A stretch of DNA of 64,000 nucleotides from Litorilituus sediminis. GTDB taxonomy: Bacteria; Pseudomonadota; Gammaproteobacteria; Enterobacterales; Alteromonadaceae. The translations under genes and the position numbers were made by a program. Positions within the stretch are counted from its first letter, which is position 1. Every line of letters starts with the position of its first letter. Of this stretch, positions 8,614 through 17,150 are shown piece after piece. The DNA lies in assembly GCF_004295665.1 (NCBI RefSeq), contig NZ_CP034759.1, positions 2,604,001-2,668,000 of the forward strand, read 5' to 3'. The notes under the pieces were generated by a model. That model was not told where the DNA came from. It did no database searches and saw nothing but the letters and a program-made list of their open reading frames with translations.

Positions 8614-10206
8614 TTAGAAAATCCTTTTTAGTGGTGCTTGAATCAAATCAGGAAATAAGAAGTAGCTAACAAATAGCATTAATACACACAGTAATAAGAT
8701 ATTTGAGCCGATAAATAATAAGGTTTTCTTTCTATGCCATTTTTGTAGACCTAAGTTTTCATTGGCTGAGATAACGCCAAATATTGGTACCCCTGTAATT
8801 TTTGATAGTTGACTGGTAGAAGTAGCAACAGGGCTTAATTGACTCATTAGTAATGATAAAGCAATACCTACACCAGCACCTACTACAGTAACTAGCGCAA
8901 ATAATACATAGCGCGCAGGTCCTGAAGGTTTAGTGGCAGCTCTAGGTGGATCTATCACTCTAAATTGAATTTTATCTGTAGTTTCGTCTGCTTGTTGTGC
9001 AAGTTGAGCCGTTTCTTTTCTTGATAGTAATTCTTCGTACTTATTTTTGGTTATTTCATAGCCCCTGTTAAGTGCGACTAGCTCAGCTTCTATTTCTGGT
9101 AACGTATGAATTTTACTTTCTAGTTCAATAACGCGTTGACGATAATCGTCTGCCCTAACATTGAGTGAAGCAATAAGGTTTTCCAACTGGTTTACTTGAA
9201 TTTGCACTTCTTGTAATACCGGGTTGGCATTAAATTGATTTAAGTTATTGCTGTTATCACTGCCTTGAGCTAAAAACTTTTCTATTTCAGCGGTACGCTG
9301 CTTGTTTAGGTGCTCTAAACTGCGGGTTACTTCGACAACATCAGGGTGTCTATCAGTATAACGAAGTTTTAACATATCCAGTTGCGCCTCTAACTCAGCA
9401 ATACGGCTATCGTAAGTGGTCTGGATAGTGTTGTCTGTTTTAATTTTATTATCACCAGTCGCTTTTGCTGTCGAAGAAATTGACTCTGCTAATTGCTGCT
9501 TTGCTGATTCTAATCGGGTTTTGTTTTCAAGAATTTCAAGCTCGATTGACTTAAGTAACTCTTTGTTTGAGTTTAACTTATTGTAATAACCACCTGATTG
9601 ATCAGGTAAAATTCCGCTATATTTTTGTTTAAAGTTTGTTAGGCGTGCTTCGGCTGCAGTAAGGCGATTTTCGTAATCTTTAATTTGCGCATTTAAGAAT
9701 TTTTGCGCGCTATCAGAATCACTACGGGTTTCACCTAGGGTATTTTCAATAAAAACAGTTAAGGCAGATTGCACAATGTTCTTTGCCATTTCAGGGTCTT
9801 TATCTTCAATAGCTAAGGTGTAGATGTTTTCTCTACCTGCACTGGTGATTTCTATATCTTCTTTGAGTTTCCCAATGATTTTTTCATATTCTTCAGCCGT
9901 TGACGCTTGTACATCAAGGTCTGTCATTCTAGAAATACGCTCTAGGTTTGGCCTACTAAGTAAGGTTTTCACCATTAATCGTATTTGCGTGTTAGGATCG
10001 GTTTCTACCGTTAAGCCTCTTAATAATGGTCTAAGCAATGATTGCGTATCTACATACACTCGTGCTTCTGATTCGTATACATCTGGCATAGTTGCAACAA
10101 AATACCAGCCTATAGGGCATATAAGCCAAGTAGATATAATGATATATCGACGTTTAAGCCAAATTCCTTTTAGATAATCAATTATCTCTTCAAGTATTTC
10201 CTGCAT
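8614..10206 (-). CDS. XrtA-locus polysaccharide chain-length determinant (Wzz/GumC-like co-polymerase)
   Basis: 530-residue inner-membrane co-polymerase. There is one transmembrane helix near residues 20-40, a long periplasmic region with extended coiled coil (about 150-400, rich in E, K, L and N), and a C-terminal hydrophobic segment near 425-450 followed by another at about 490-515. It sets polymer length and passes it to the Wza-like pore, under control of the tyrosine kinase three bases downstream. It belongs to the PEP-CTERM-locus subfamily judging from its length and neighbours. The start ATG at 10206 is followed by the usual short cytoplasmic leader 'MQEILEEIIDYLKGIWLKRR'. Confidence 0.92.
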   Translation of the reverse strand: MQEILEEIIDYLKGIWLKRRYIIISTWLICPIGWYFVATMPDVYESEARVYVDTQSLLRPLLRGLTVETDPNTQIRLMVKTLLSRPNLERISRMTDLDVQASTAEEYEKIIGKLKEDIEITSAGRENIYTLAIEDKDPEMAKNIVQSALTVFIENTLGETRSDSDSAQKFLNAQIKDYENRLTAAEARLTNFKQKYSGILPDQSGGYYNKLNSNKELLKSIELEILENKTRLESAKQQLAESISSTAKATGDNKIKTDNTIQTTYDSRIAELEAQLDMLKLRYTDRHPDVVEVTRSLEHLNKQRTAEIEKFLAQGSDNSNNLNQFNANPVLQEVQIQVNQLENLIASLNVRADDYRQRVIELESKIHTLPEIEAELVALNRGYEITKNKYEELLSRKETAQLAQQADETTDKIQFRVIDPPRAATKPSGPARYVLFALVTVVGAGVGIALSLLMSQLSPVATSTSQLSKITGVPIFGVISANENLGLQKWHRKKTLLFIGSNILLLCVLMLFVSYFLFPDLIQAPLKRIF

Positions 10207-10279
10207 TCCTAGCCTAAGGCTCCTTCAAGTATTAATCGTGAAAATATAGGGTTAATTTAGTTTTTCAGAGGGGCTGTGG

Positions 10280-10918
10280 TTAAAACCAAGCTTCTGGAAT
10301 GATGATGATGTCACCTGGCAACATATCAACATTCGCTGCGATATTGCCATCTTTTAGCAATTCATCAATCATGATTTCATATTGTTTTTGCTGGCCATTT
10401 TCAATGCGAATAAGTACGGCGTCATCGCCATCAGCAAACTCGGTTAGACCGCCCACCCGAATCATGACATCAAGTAAGGTCATGTGTTGTGTATAATTGA
10501 TTGCTTGTGGCTCTGCCGCTTCGCCAATTACGCGAACTTGTTCGCTAAATGGACCAACGAAGCTGTCAACAGTTACTGTGACTACAGGGTCACGTAAATA
10601 GGTGGCTAATATTTCTTCAATAGAGCGAGCTAATTCTGTTGGCGTTTTTCCTGCTACAGGAATATCTTCAACTAATGATGTTGTGATCATACCATCAGGT
10701 CTTACTTTAAATGAGCCTGATACTTCTGGGTTTCGCCAGACAAAAATATTAAGGACATCACCAGCGCCAATAAGATATTTATAGGCATTTATATTGGCTG
10801 TATTAGATGGGTGTAATGTTGCTGTGGGCAAAGTGCTACTTGAACTGCATCCTGAAACAAAGTAAGCCGAAACAAGTAAAATCACTACTTTTAGTGATTC
10901 GGTAAAACGTATATCCAT
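10280..10918 (-). CDS. XrtA-locus polysaccharide export lipoprotein (Wza/BexD-like)
   Basis: Outer-membrane polysaccharide export protein, about 212 residues. A lipoprotein signal ends in 'VSGC'. The polysaccharide export domain follows ('YLIGAGDVLNIFVWRNPE', then 'VRPDGMITTSLVEDIPVAG'), and a SLBB-type domain ends at 'MLPGDIIIIPEAWF'. I choose the ATG at 10918: AAGG at 10930-10927 stands eight bases before it and the signal peptide then has normal length, whereas the ATG at 10933 has no ribosome binding site. It is the first gene of the minus-strand export operon and diverges from the biosynthesis operon at 11133. It is shorter than full-length Wza, as usual for this subfamily. Confidence 0.92.
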   Translation of the reverse strand: MDIRFTESLKVVILLVSAYFVSGCSSSSTLPTATLHPSNTANINAYKYLIGAGDVLNIFVWRNPEVSGSFKVRPDGMITTSLVEDIPVAGKTPTELARSIEEILATYLRDPVVTVTVDSFVGPFSEQVRVIGEAAEPQAINYTQHMTLLDVMIRVGGLTEFADGDDAVLIRIENGQQKQYEIMIDELLKDGNIAANVDMLPGDIIIIPEAWF

Positions 10919-10962
10919 GGTTAATACCTTCATTACATAAATTAATTTTTGTTCAGTTGTTA

Positions 10963-10992
10963 ATTGTATTGCATTTTATCTGTTTTTAACAA
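10963..10992 (-). promoter_or_regulatory. Possible sigma-70 promoter of the minus-strand export operon
   Basis: On the minus strand TTGTTA (10992-10987) is followed after 18 bases by TACAAT (10968-10963), about 45 bases before the chosen lipoprotein start. The -10 is good and the -35 weak, so this is a candidate only. Confidence 0.35.
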
Positions 10993-11020
10993 TTTAAATT
11001 AACCATGTGTAAATTAATCG

Positions 11021-11048
11021 TTAACATTAGCTACATTTTTGGTAGAAT
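11021..11048 (+). promoter_or_regulatory. Putative sigma-70 promoter of the plus-strand exopolysaccharide operon
   Basis: TTAACA (11021-11026) and TAGAAT (11043-11048) are separated by 16 bases; each hexamer matches five of six consensus positions. It would start transcription near 11055, giving a leader of about 78 bases that contains the hairpin at 11063-11096. Confidence 0.5.
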
Positions 11049-11062
11049 TATGCCTGCTTTTT

Positions 11063-11096
11063 TAGCCGCTAGTGGATATTTAGCCATTAGCGGCTA
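11063..11096 (+). promoter_or_regulatory. Strong hairpin in the leader of the exopolysaccharide operon
   Basis: A 13-base arm TAGCCGCTAGTGG (11063-11075) pairs with CCATTAGCGGCTA (11084-11096), with a single G-T wobble, around an eight-base loop. It falls between the putative promoter and the first gene. Only three T residues follow, so it is a weak terminator at best; an attenuator, RNA-stability element or protein-binding palindrome are the alternatives. Confidence 0.55.
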
Positions 11097-11132
11097 TTTC
11101 ATGGATTATTTACTTAGGATATCTAGCCTGTT

Positions 11133-12536
11133 ATGTCTAGTTCAAAGTTTCGAGATTTATCTGCAGGGAGTAAGTCTTTAATAATCATTGAGCAAATTTT
11201 ATTTGCTGGTGCTTTATTTCTAGCTGTTTATGTTAATAGTACTTTGAATATTATTGACTTGCAGCCAATGGCAGATAGCTTTTTGCTACTATATGCCGTT
11301 ATATTTGCCTTAATTAATCAATTGAGCTCTCTCGCGTTAGGTTTATATAACTCGAAATTAAGAGAGAATTATCGTGGCATTTTTCGCCGTGTATTACTTA
11401 GTGTTTCGGTAGCTTTTTTTAGCGCCACGATTATTAATCCATTTTTTGGCTCATCCGTTCTACCCATTGAAGTGCTAGCAATAGCTTCATTATTTAGTGT
11501 TTTGCTGGTAAGTAGCTTTCGTTATTTTACCTTTAAAGTCGACTTTTTTGGTTTAAGCAAAAGTCGTGTATTAGTTATTGGCTCTGGTGAACGAGCGGCG
11601 ATTATTGAACGAAGAATGCGCCGTGATGTTGATAGACAAGACTTTTCAATTCATGGCTTTGTTGTTATGACGGGGGATTCGCCTGATGGTATTAAAGAAG
11701 AAACCCGTATTCATTTAGACTCCTCACTGGTTGACTACGCGCTTGCTCATGATATTGATGAAATTGTCGTTGCTAATGACGAAAGGCGTAATAACTTGCC
11801 AGTTGATGAGCTGTTTGCTTGTAAAATTCGCGGTATAGAAATTACAGAAATATTAGATTTTATTGAGCGAGAAACTGGGCAAATAGCGGTTAATCTTATT
11901 TATCCTAGTTGGGTTATTTATTCTAATGGTTTTGCTTCAAACAACCATTTACGTAACACCTTAGATTGGTTTTTTAATGCGATCATGGCTTTGTTCCTGT
12001 TGCTTCTTACTTGGCCAATTATGCTGATAGCCGTTATCTGTATTAAATTTACTGAAGGATTAGATGCACCAGTTTTTTATAAACAAGAGCGTGTTGGTTT
12101 AGATGGTGAGTCCTTCAATATTGTGAAATTTCGCAGTATGCGTCTTGATGCCGAGAAACACGGCGCGCAAATGGCCAGTGAAAATGATAATCGTATTACC
12201 AAGGTTGGCCATTATTTAAGAAAGTATCGTATTGATGAATTACCGCAAATTTACAATGTATTGCGTGGTGATATGGGCTTTGTTGGCCCTAGACCTGAGC
12301 GTCCGCAGTTTGTACAACAGTTAGTAAAAAACTTGCCTTACTATAATGAGCGTCACAATGTTAAGCCAGGCTTAACAGGTTGGGCTCAATTAAAATATCC
12401 TTATGGGGCAACGGAAGCTGACTCGTTAGAAAAGTTAAAGTTTGACTTATATTATATTAAGCATCGTGGCTTCTTATTGGACTTGCTTATTTTGATTAGA
12501 ACAGTAGAAATTGTTTTATTCGGAAAAGGGCGTTAA
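11133..12536 (+). CDS. Initiating sugar transferase (undecaprenyl-phosphate sugar phosphotransferase), PEP-CTERM-locus type
   Basis: 467-residue polyprenyl-phosphate hexose-1-phosphate transferase that starts the lipid-linked repeat unit. The N-terminal half has about four membrane helices and a CoA-binding-like nucleotide fold ('RVLVIGSGERAA', near 145). One more helix (about 285-310) precedes the catalytic domain, which shows 'FYKQERVGLDG', 'IVKFRSMRLDAE', 'YRIDELPQIYNVLRGDMGFV' and 'GPRPERP'. This is the classical WbaP/WcaJ-type core. It is the first gene of the long plus operon and is placed downstream of a promoter and hairpin. ATG at 11133; AGGA at 11116-11119 is a distant Shine-Dalgarno. 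The sugar transferred cannot be read from the sequence. Confidence 0.93.
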   Translation: MSSSKFRDLSAGSKSLIIIEQILFAGALFLAVYVNSTLNIIDLQPMADSFLLLYAVIFALINQLSSLALGLYNSKLRENYRGIFRRVLLSVSVAFFSATIINPFFGSSVLPIEVLAIASLFSVLLVSSFRYFTFKVDFFGLSKSRVLVIGSGERAAIIERRMRRDVDRQDFSIHGFVVMTGDSPDGIKEETRIHLDSSLVDYALAHDIDEIVVANDERRNNLPVDELFACKIRGIEITEILDFIERETGQIAVNLIYPSWVIYSNGFASNNHLRNTLDWFFNAIMALFLLLLTWPIMLIAVICIKFTEGLDAPVFYKQERVGLDGESFNIVKFRSMRLDAEKHGAQMASENDNRITKVGHYLRKYRIDELPQIYNVLRGDMGFVGPRPERPQFVQQLVKNLPYYNERHNVKPGLTGWAQLKYPYGATEADSLEKLKFDLYYIKHRGFLLDLLILIRTVEIVLFGKGR

Positions 12537-12539
12537 TTG

Positions 12540-13388
12540 ATGGCACCAGTAGTTAATAAGCCAAATACTCAAGTAATGACGGTTGATGTAGAAGATTATT
12601 TTCATGTTTCTGCATTTGAAGACAATATTTCTCGCAATCAATGGTCAGCTCTAGAGCTTAGGGTCGAGCGTAATACCTATCGCCTATTAGAGTTATTTGA
12701 GCAGCATGATGCAAAATGTACCTTTTTTACTTTAGGTTGGGTTGCTGAACGTTGTCCGCAGTTAATTGCCGATATTGTTAAGCAAGGTCATGAGCTTGCA
12801 AGTCATGGTTATGCTCACCAAAGAGCAAGTCAGATGACTATAGAGCAATTTCAATCTGATGTTGCTAAAAGTAAACAGCTTTTAGAAGATGCAGCTGGGC
12901 AGGCAATTATAGGCTACAGAGCCCCTAGTTTTTCTTTTAACGATAGCAATACTTGGGTTTATCAAGTGCTAGTTGACTTGGGCTTTGAATATAGCTCGAG
13001 TACTTACCCGATAGAACATGATCTTTATGGTGTGCCGCAATGGCCTCGCTTTATGCACCAAAGAGATGAAGGTATTGTTGAGATTCCAATACCAACGATT
13101 CGTCATAATGATAAAAATACCGGCATTGGTGGCGGCGGATATTTTCGTTTGTACCCATATTGGCTATCAAAAAAGCGAATAGAGCACTTTTTACAGGCAG
13201 AAGCACAGCCGTATAGTTTTTACTTTCATCCATGGGAAATTGACCCTAAGCAGCCTAGAGTAGTGGGTGCTTCATTTAAGTCCAAATTGCGTCACTACTT
13301 AAATCTATCTCGTATGGAAGATAAAGTGGTGTGCTTATTAAAGGACTATAAGTGGGATACCATGAAAAGTGTCTACTTAAAAAAATAA
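12540..13388 (+). CDS. XrtA-locus polysaccharide deacetylase with DUF3473 tail
   Basis: 282-residue NodB-fold deacetylase of the PEP-CTERM-locus subfamily. The metal and catalytic motif is 'TVDVEDYFHV' (residues 14-23), and the second metal motif is 'ELASHGYAHQ' (H-x3-H). The C-terminal part 'SFYFHPWEIDP' is typical of the DUF3473 extension. It would remove N-acetyl groups from amino sugars of the polymer or an intermediate. I use the ATG at 12540 (with GGAAAAGGG nine bases upstream) rather than the overlapping TTG at 12537. It begins three bases after the stop of the sugar transferase. There is no signal peptide, so it is likely cytoplasmic. Confidence 0.92.
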   Translation: MAPVVNKPNTQVMTVDVEDYFHVSAFEDNISRNQWSALELRVERNTYRLLELFEQHDAKCTFFTLGWVAERCPQLIADIVKQGHELASHGYAHQRASQMTIEQFQSDVAKSKQLLEDAAGQAIIGYRAPSFSFNDSNTWVYQVLVDLGFEYSSSTYPIEHDLYGVPQWPRFMHQRDEGIVEIPIPTIRHNDKNTGIGGGGYFRLYPYWLSKKRIEHFLQAEAQPYSFYFHPWEIDPKQPRVVGASFKSKLRHYLNLSRMEDKVVCLLKDYKWDTMKSVYLKK

Positions 13389-13425
13389 CCACCTTCAGTT
13401 TAGTTAAAATACAGAGAATGGAAAC

Positions 13426-14475
13426 TTGAATAATAACTGTCAAATAGAACAATTAAACTCATCAGAAAATACCCTGTGGGATACTTATGTAAAAGCGCAC
13501 CCACAAGGTAGCTTTTTTCATTTGAGTGGCTGGAGTAAGGTAATTCACAAGAGTTTTGCTCATAATTGCTACTACTTGCTGGCAAAAAATGCTGGTACAG
13601 TTTGCGGCGTGTTACCTTTGGTTGAGGTAAAGAGTAAGTTATTTGGTCACGCTTTAGTTTCTACTCCTTTTTGTGTTTATGGCGGTGCAATTGCTGACTC
13701 TGATGAAATTGTTAGGCAATTAGAAAGCCATGCTTGCCAGTTGGCGGAAAAGCTGAGTGTTGATTACTTAGAGCTCAGGTATAAAGATAAGCAAGATGGC
13801 TCTACCTTATTGCTAAAACAAGCACATAGTACCTTTGGCTGTATCATTCCAGAAGAAGAATCAGAAATACTCGCTAATATAAGAAAAAAGCAAAGAGCTG
13901 TAGTAAGGCATTCATTGAAAAATGGCTTATCCCATTCAATTAAAACGGGGAGCAGTGATTTAACTGATTTTTATCAGTTACTGTCTACTAGCTACCGTAA
14001 CTTAGGCACACCTATTTTTCCTCAGCATTATTTTGAAAATCTCACTGAAGAGTTCTCAGAGCAGTTAGATATTGCCGTAATTTATGATGATCAAGGTGCG
14101 CCATCTAATGCGGTGATGAACTTTTATTTTAATGATCAGGTTTTACCATATTACGGTGGTGGCAATGATGCTGCACGGCAATTAAAAAGCGCCGATTACA
14201 TGTACTATCAAGTGATGTGTCATGGACGCGAAAAAGGCTGTCGTTGGTTTGATTTTGGCCGCAGTAAAAATGATAGCGGCCCATTTAAATACAAGAAAAA
14301 CTGGGGTATGGAGCCTGAGTCATTACATTATTACTATCACTTAGTAAATGCTGAGGCTCTGCCAAATTTAAGCCCTAACAACCCCAAATATAAATATTTT
14401 ATTCGCATGTGGCAGAAGTTACCGTTAAAACTGAGTCAGTTTATTGGTCCATTTCTAGCGAAGTATCTAGGTTAA
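13426..14475 (+). CDS. XrtA-locus FemAB-family protein (GNAT-like fold)
   Basis: 349-residue member of the FemAB/CelD-like family tied to PEP-CTERM loci. Characteristic stretches are 'SFFHLSGWSKVIHKSF', 'CGVLPLVEVKS', 'LVSTPFCVYGGAIAD', and in the second half 'MNFYFNDQVLPYYGGG' and 'WFDFGRSKNDSGPFKYKKN'. FemAB proteins transfer aminoacyl groups from tRNA; a transferase role on an amino sugar of the polymer is inferred only. The start is TTG at 13426: the only nearby ATG (13418) is out of frame and stops at once, and homology to the family begins within the first 15 residues. The ribosome binding site is poor (GGA at 13420). Confidence 0.88.
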   Translation: MNNNCQIEQLNSSENTLWDTYVKAHPQGSFFHLSGWSKVIHKSFAHNCYYLLAKNAGTVCGVLPLVEVKSKLFGHALVSTPFCVYGGAIADSDEIVRQLESHACQLAEKLSVDYLELRYKDKQDGSTLLLKQAHSTFGCIIPEEESEILANIRKKQRAVVRHSLKNGLSHSIKTGSSDLTDFYQLLSTSYRNLGTPIFPQHYFENLTEEFSEQLDIAVIYDDQGAPSNAVMNFYFNDQVLPYYGGGNDAARQLKSADYMYYQVMCHGREKGCRWFDFGRSKNDSGPFKYKKNWGMEPESLHYYYHLVNAEALPNLSPNNPKYKYFIRMWQKLPLKLSQFIGPFLAKYLG

Positions 14476-14479
14476 TTTT

Positions 14480-15721
14480 ATGAAAAAAGAGCCGCTACTT
14501 TTTCTATGCCATCGCATTCCTTATCCGCCCAATAAAGGCGATAAAATTCGTTCGTTTAATATTCTGAAAAAGTTAAATGAACATTTTGACGTCCATTTGG
14601 CCTGCTTTATCGATGATCCGTTTGATAAGCAGTATGTTGATGGTTTAAGAGAGTATTGCGTTAGCTTATTTTATTTAGATCAACACAAGTTGCTCGCTAA
14701 AATAAAAGGGCTTAGCTCACTGATAACAGCAAAGCCTATTACTTTACCTTATTATTTTGCCCGTGATATGCAACTATGGGTGAAAAGAACTATTGTTGAA
14801 CATGATATAAAAAAAGCCTTTGTTTACTCATCTTCAATGGCGCAATACATTGAAGATGAATACTTGCCAAAAGGCTGCGAGCTTACTCGGGTAATTGATT
14901 TTGTTGATGTTGATTCTGATAAGTGGCGCCAATATGCTGAGAAAAAGTCAGGTCTAGCTCGATGGATTTTTCAGCGAGAGTATCAGCTGCTTGCTGCTTA
15001 TGAAGATAAAATTTGTCAGCAATTTGATCATAGCCTGTTTGTATCCCCAGATGAAGCGTCACTTTTTAAAGCTCGTCAATCTTCTGAGAATACGCAAAAA
15101 GTACATGGTGTATTAAATGGCGTAGATATTCACTTTTTTGACCCTAGCGCTGATATGACTCAAGAAAGCTTAGTACCAAACGAGCCTTATATTGTCTTTA
15201 CTGGTGCGATGGACTATTGGGCGAATATCGACTCTGTGCTTTGGTTTGCAGAGCATGTTTGGCCTACTATTATTCAGCATAACCCGCAGGCAAAATTTGC
15301 TATTGTTGGTGGTAACCCGAGCGCGCAAGTTAAGGCATTATCTAAGCAGCAGGGTATTGTGGTTACTGGCCGAGTACACGATATTAGACCCTATATTTTA
15401 CAGGCAAAATGTGTGGTAGCGCCGTTGCAAATTGCTCGAGGTATTCAAAATAAAGTGCTAGAGGCTATGTCATTAAATAAACCCGTTGTTGTCACACCTA
15501 TGGCAATGGAAGGAATTAATGCCAAACCTAGTGTAGATATTGTTATTACAGAAGATGCGGTTGATTATGCTAATGCTTGTATTACTTTTCTAGATGAACA
15601 GAAAAGTCATGATGTTCAAAACCGCCAATGGATAAAAGAGCATTTTACTTGGCAGCAAACCTTAGTGCCTATGCTGCAGTACTTTTCACAACACGAGAGT
15701 GACAATGAATCGACAAAATAG
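14480..15721 (+). CDS. PEP-CTERM/XrtA-associated glycosyltransferase, family 1 of the locus (GT4-like)
   Basis: 413-residue GT-B glycosyltransferase. The N-terminal 'FLCHRIPYPPNKGDKIRSF' is the signature of the exosortase A-associated sugar transferase subfamily that usually sits beside xrtA. The C-terminal domain shows 'YIVFTGAMDYWANIDSVLWF', 'IVGGNPSAQVKAL' and 'GIQNKVLEAMSLNKPVV', which bind the sugar nucleotide. It should act on the cytoplasmic face of the membrane, adding a sugar to the lipid-linked chain. Its last codons overlap the start of xrtA by 17 bases, indicating translational coupling. The donor sugar is unknown. Confidence 0.92.
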   Translation: MKKEPLLFLCHRIPYPPNKGDKIRSFNILKKLNEHFDVHLACFIDDPFDKQYVDGLREYCVSLFYLDQHKLLAKIKGLSSLITAKPITLPYYFARDMQLWVKRTIVEHDIKKAFVYSSSMAQYIEDEYLPKGCELTRVIDFVDVDSDKWRQYAEKKSGLARWIFQREYQLLAAYEDKICQQFDHSLFVSPDEASLFKARQSSENTQKVHGVLNGVDIHFFDPSADMTQESLVPNEPYIVFTGAMDYWANIDSVLWFAEHVWPTIIQHNPQAKFAIVGGNPSAQVKALSKQQGIVVTGRVHDIRPYILQAKCVVAPLQIARGIQNKVLEAMSLNKPVVVTPMAMEGINAKPSVDIVITEDAVDYANACITFLDEQKSHDVQNRQWIKEHFTWQQTLVPMLQYFSQHESDNESTK

Positions 15722-17150
15722 TATTCAAAATACGCATTTTATCGTTATTGCTAGTGCACTTTTGCTTGCATGGTTTTTTGTATATCAAAGTGCTGTGCTT
15801 GGTATGGAAGCTATTTGGTCGCGCTCTGACACCTTTGCCCACGGTTATTTTATTTTACCTATTAGCTTATGGTTATTGTGGCGTGATAAAGATTATTTAT
15901 TGAAAGCTCAACCTGAGTTTACTTGGCTTGCCGTGCCATTTCTTGCGGGCTCATTACTGGTTTGGCTAATTGCCTATGCCGCTGACATTAATGTCTTAGG
16001 GCAGTTGTCGGCTATTTGTTCATTGATTTGTCTTATATGGCTATTGCTTGGTAATCAACTGGCATGGCGTTATAAATTTCCATTAGCCTACTTAATATTT
16101 GCTGTCCCCATGGGAGAGAATTTAATTCCTTGGCTACAAGATGTTACCGCGTGGTTTACGGTAGCATTTTTAAAAATAAACGGTATTCCTGTTTTTAGAG
16201 ACGGTTTATACATTCAAGTACCTACCGGTATGTTTGAGGTTGCGGTTGCTTGTTCAGGTATTCGTTATTTAATTGCCTCAATTGCCGTGGGAACCTTGTA
16301 TGCGTACCTAACCTATAGCAAGACCTATAAACAAGTTTTATTTATTTTATTTGCTATTGTATTGCCTATTCTTGCTAATGGTATACGCGCCTATGGCATA
16401 GTAGCCATTGCTTACTATTCTGATATGGAATATGCCACAGGCGCAGATCATTTGGTTTACGGCTGGGTATTCTTTGGCTTTGTCATCATGATTATGTTTT
16501 GGCTTGGTGGTTTTTTTGCTGACAAAGCTGATGATGAAAACAAGCCAGAAAGCCTTAGCGCTCAAGCGAGTAAAAAGTTAAATAACATAATTCCTAGCAC
16601 AGCCTTGCTGGCATTACTGGTCAGTTACTTTGTTATTAAAGCCGTACCTGTGGTTGAGCTACCTGAAGATCATGCCAAGGCTAGCGCCCAGTATCACTCA
16701 ACTTGGGGTATTCAATTTGTTGATGCCATTAAAGTAAGCTATCAAGCGGAGGCTGATGACTTGGAGGTGTTTGTTGCTCAGTATGCTAATAGACAAACTC
16801 AAGGGGAGTTAGTTGCTTGGCAAAATGTTACTCATGATTATGAGCGCTGGACTGAGGTTGCTAGAGAAGCCCTAGTGATTGCTAATCAGCCAGTCATGTT
16901 AGTGCATTTAAGAGATATTGCCGGTAACCCTCGTAGCTATATATACCAATATAAAATAGGTGACTTTTATACTGTGAGTCGGAGCAAGGCTAAGTTAATG
17001 CAGGCCTGGAATAGCCTGACAAGACAATCTGACTTTAGTGAGGTAAGGGCAATATCTTTAGCAGGATCTGTTGACTTATCTAAGGTATCGAAAAAGCTTC
17101 AAGCACGGTTTGAGTCGTTATCTGCTGCGGAGTCTTCCCTTGAAAAGTAA
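15705..17150 (+). CDS. xrtA: Exosortase A (XrtA/EpsH) with C-terminal EpsI-like domain
   Basis: 481-residue polytopic membrane protein, the transpeptidase/protease that recognises PEP-CTERM sorting signals. About eight helices fill residues 10-310. The catalytic set is visible: C183 in 'EVAVACSGIRY', R228 in 'LANGIRAY' and H249 in 'TGADHLVYGW'. From about residue 325 an EpsI-type periplasmic domain follows, beginning 'VVELPEDHAK' and including the conserved 'GELVAWQN' region. The fused arrangement is usual for XrtA. ATG at 15705 is preceded by GAGAG (15695-15699); the GTG at 15699 lacks this spacing. It overlaps genes on both sides. No PEP-CTERM substrate is encoded nearby. Confidence 0.94.
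   Translation: MNRQNSIQNTHFIVIASALLLAWFFVYQSAVLGMEAIWSRSDTFAHGYFILPISLWLLWRDKDYLLKAQPEFTWLAVPFLAGSLLVWLIAYAADINVLGQLSAICSLICLIWLLLGNQLAWRYKFPLAYLIFAVPMGENLIPWLQDVTAWFTVAFLKINGIPVFRDGLYIQVPTGMFEVAVACSGIRYLIASIAVGTLYAYLTYSKTYKQVLFILFAIVLPILANGIRAYGIVAIAYYSDMEYATGADHLVYGWVFFGFVIMIMFWLGGFFADKADDENKPESLSAQASKKLNNIIPSTALLALLVSYFVIKAVPVVELPEDHAKASAQYHSTWGIQFVDAIKVSYQAEADDLEVFVAQYANRQTQGELVAWQNVTHDYERWTEVAREALVIANQPVMLVHLRDIAGNPRSYIYQYKIGDFYTVSRSKAKLMQAWNSLTRQSDFSEVRAISLAGSVDLSKVSKKLQARFESLSAAESSLEK

Noticed and set aside
10934..11132. Possible JUMPstart/ops element or sigma-54 site in the divergent region
   Set aside because: No GGCGGTAG-type sequence and only a nine-base GG-GC spacing was seen near 11041.
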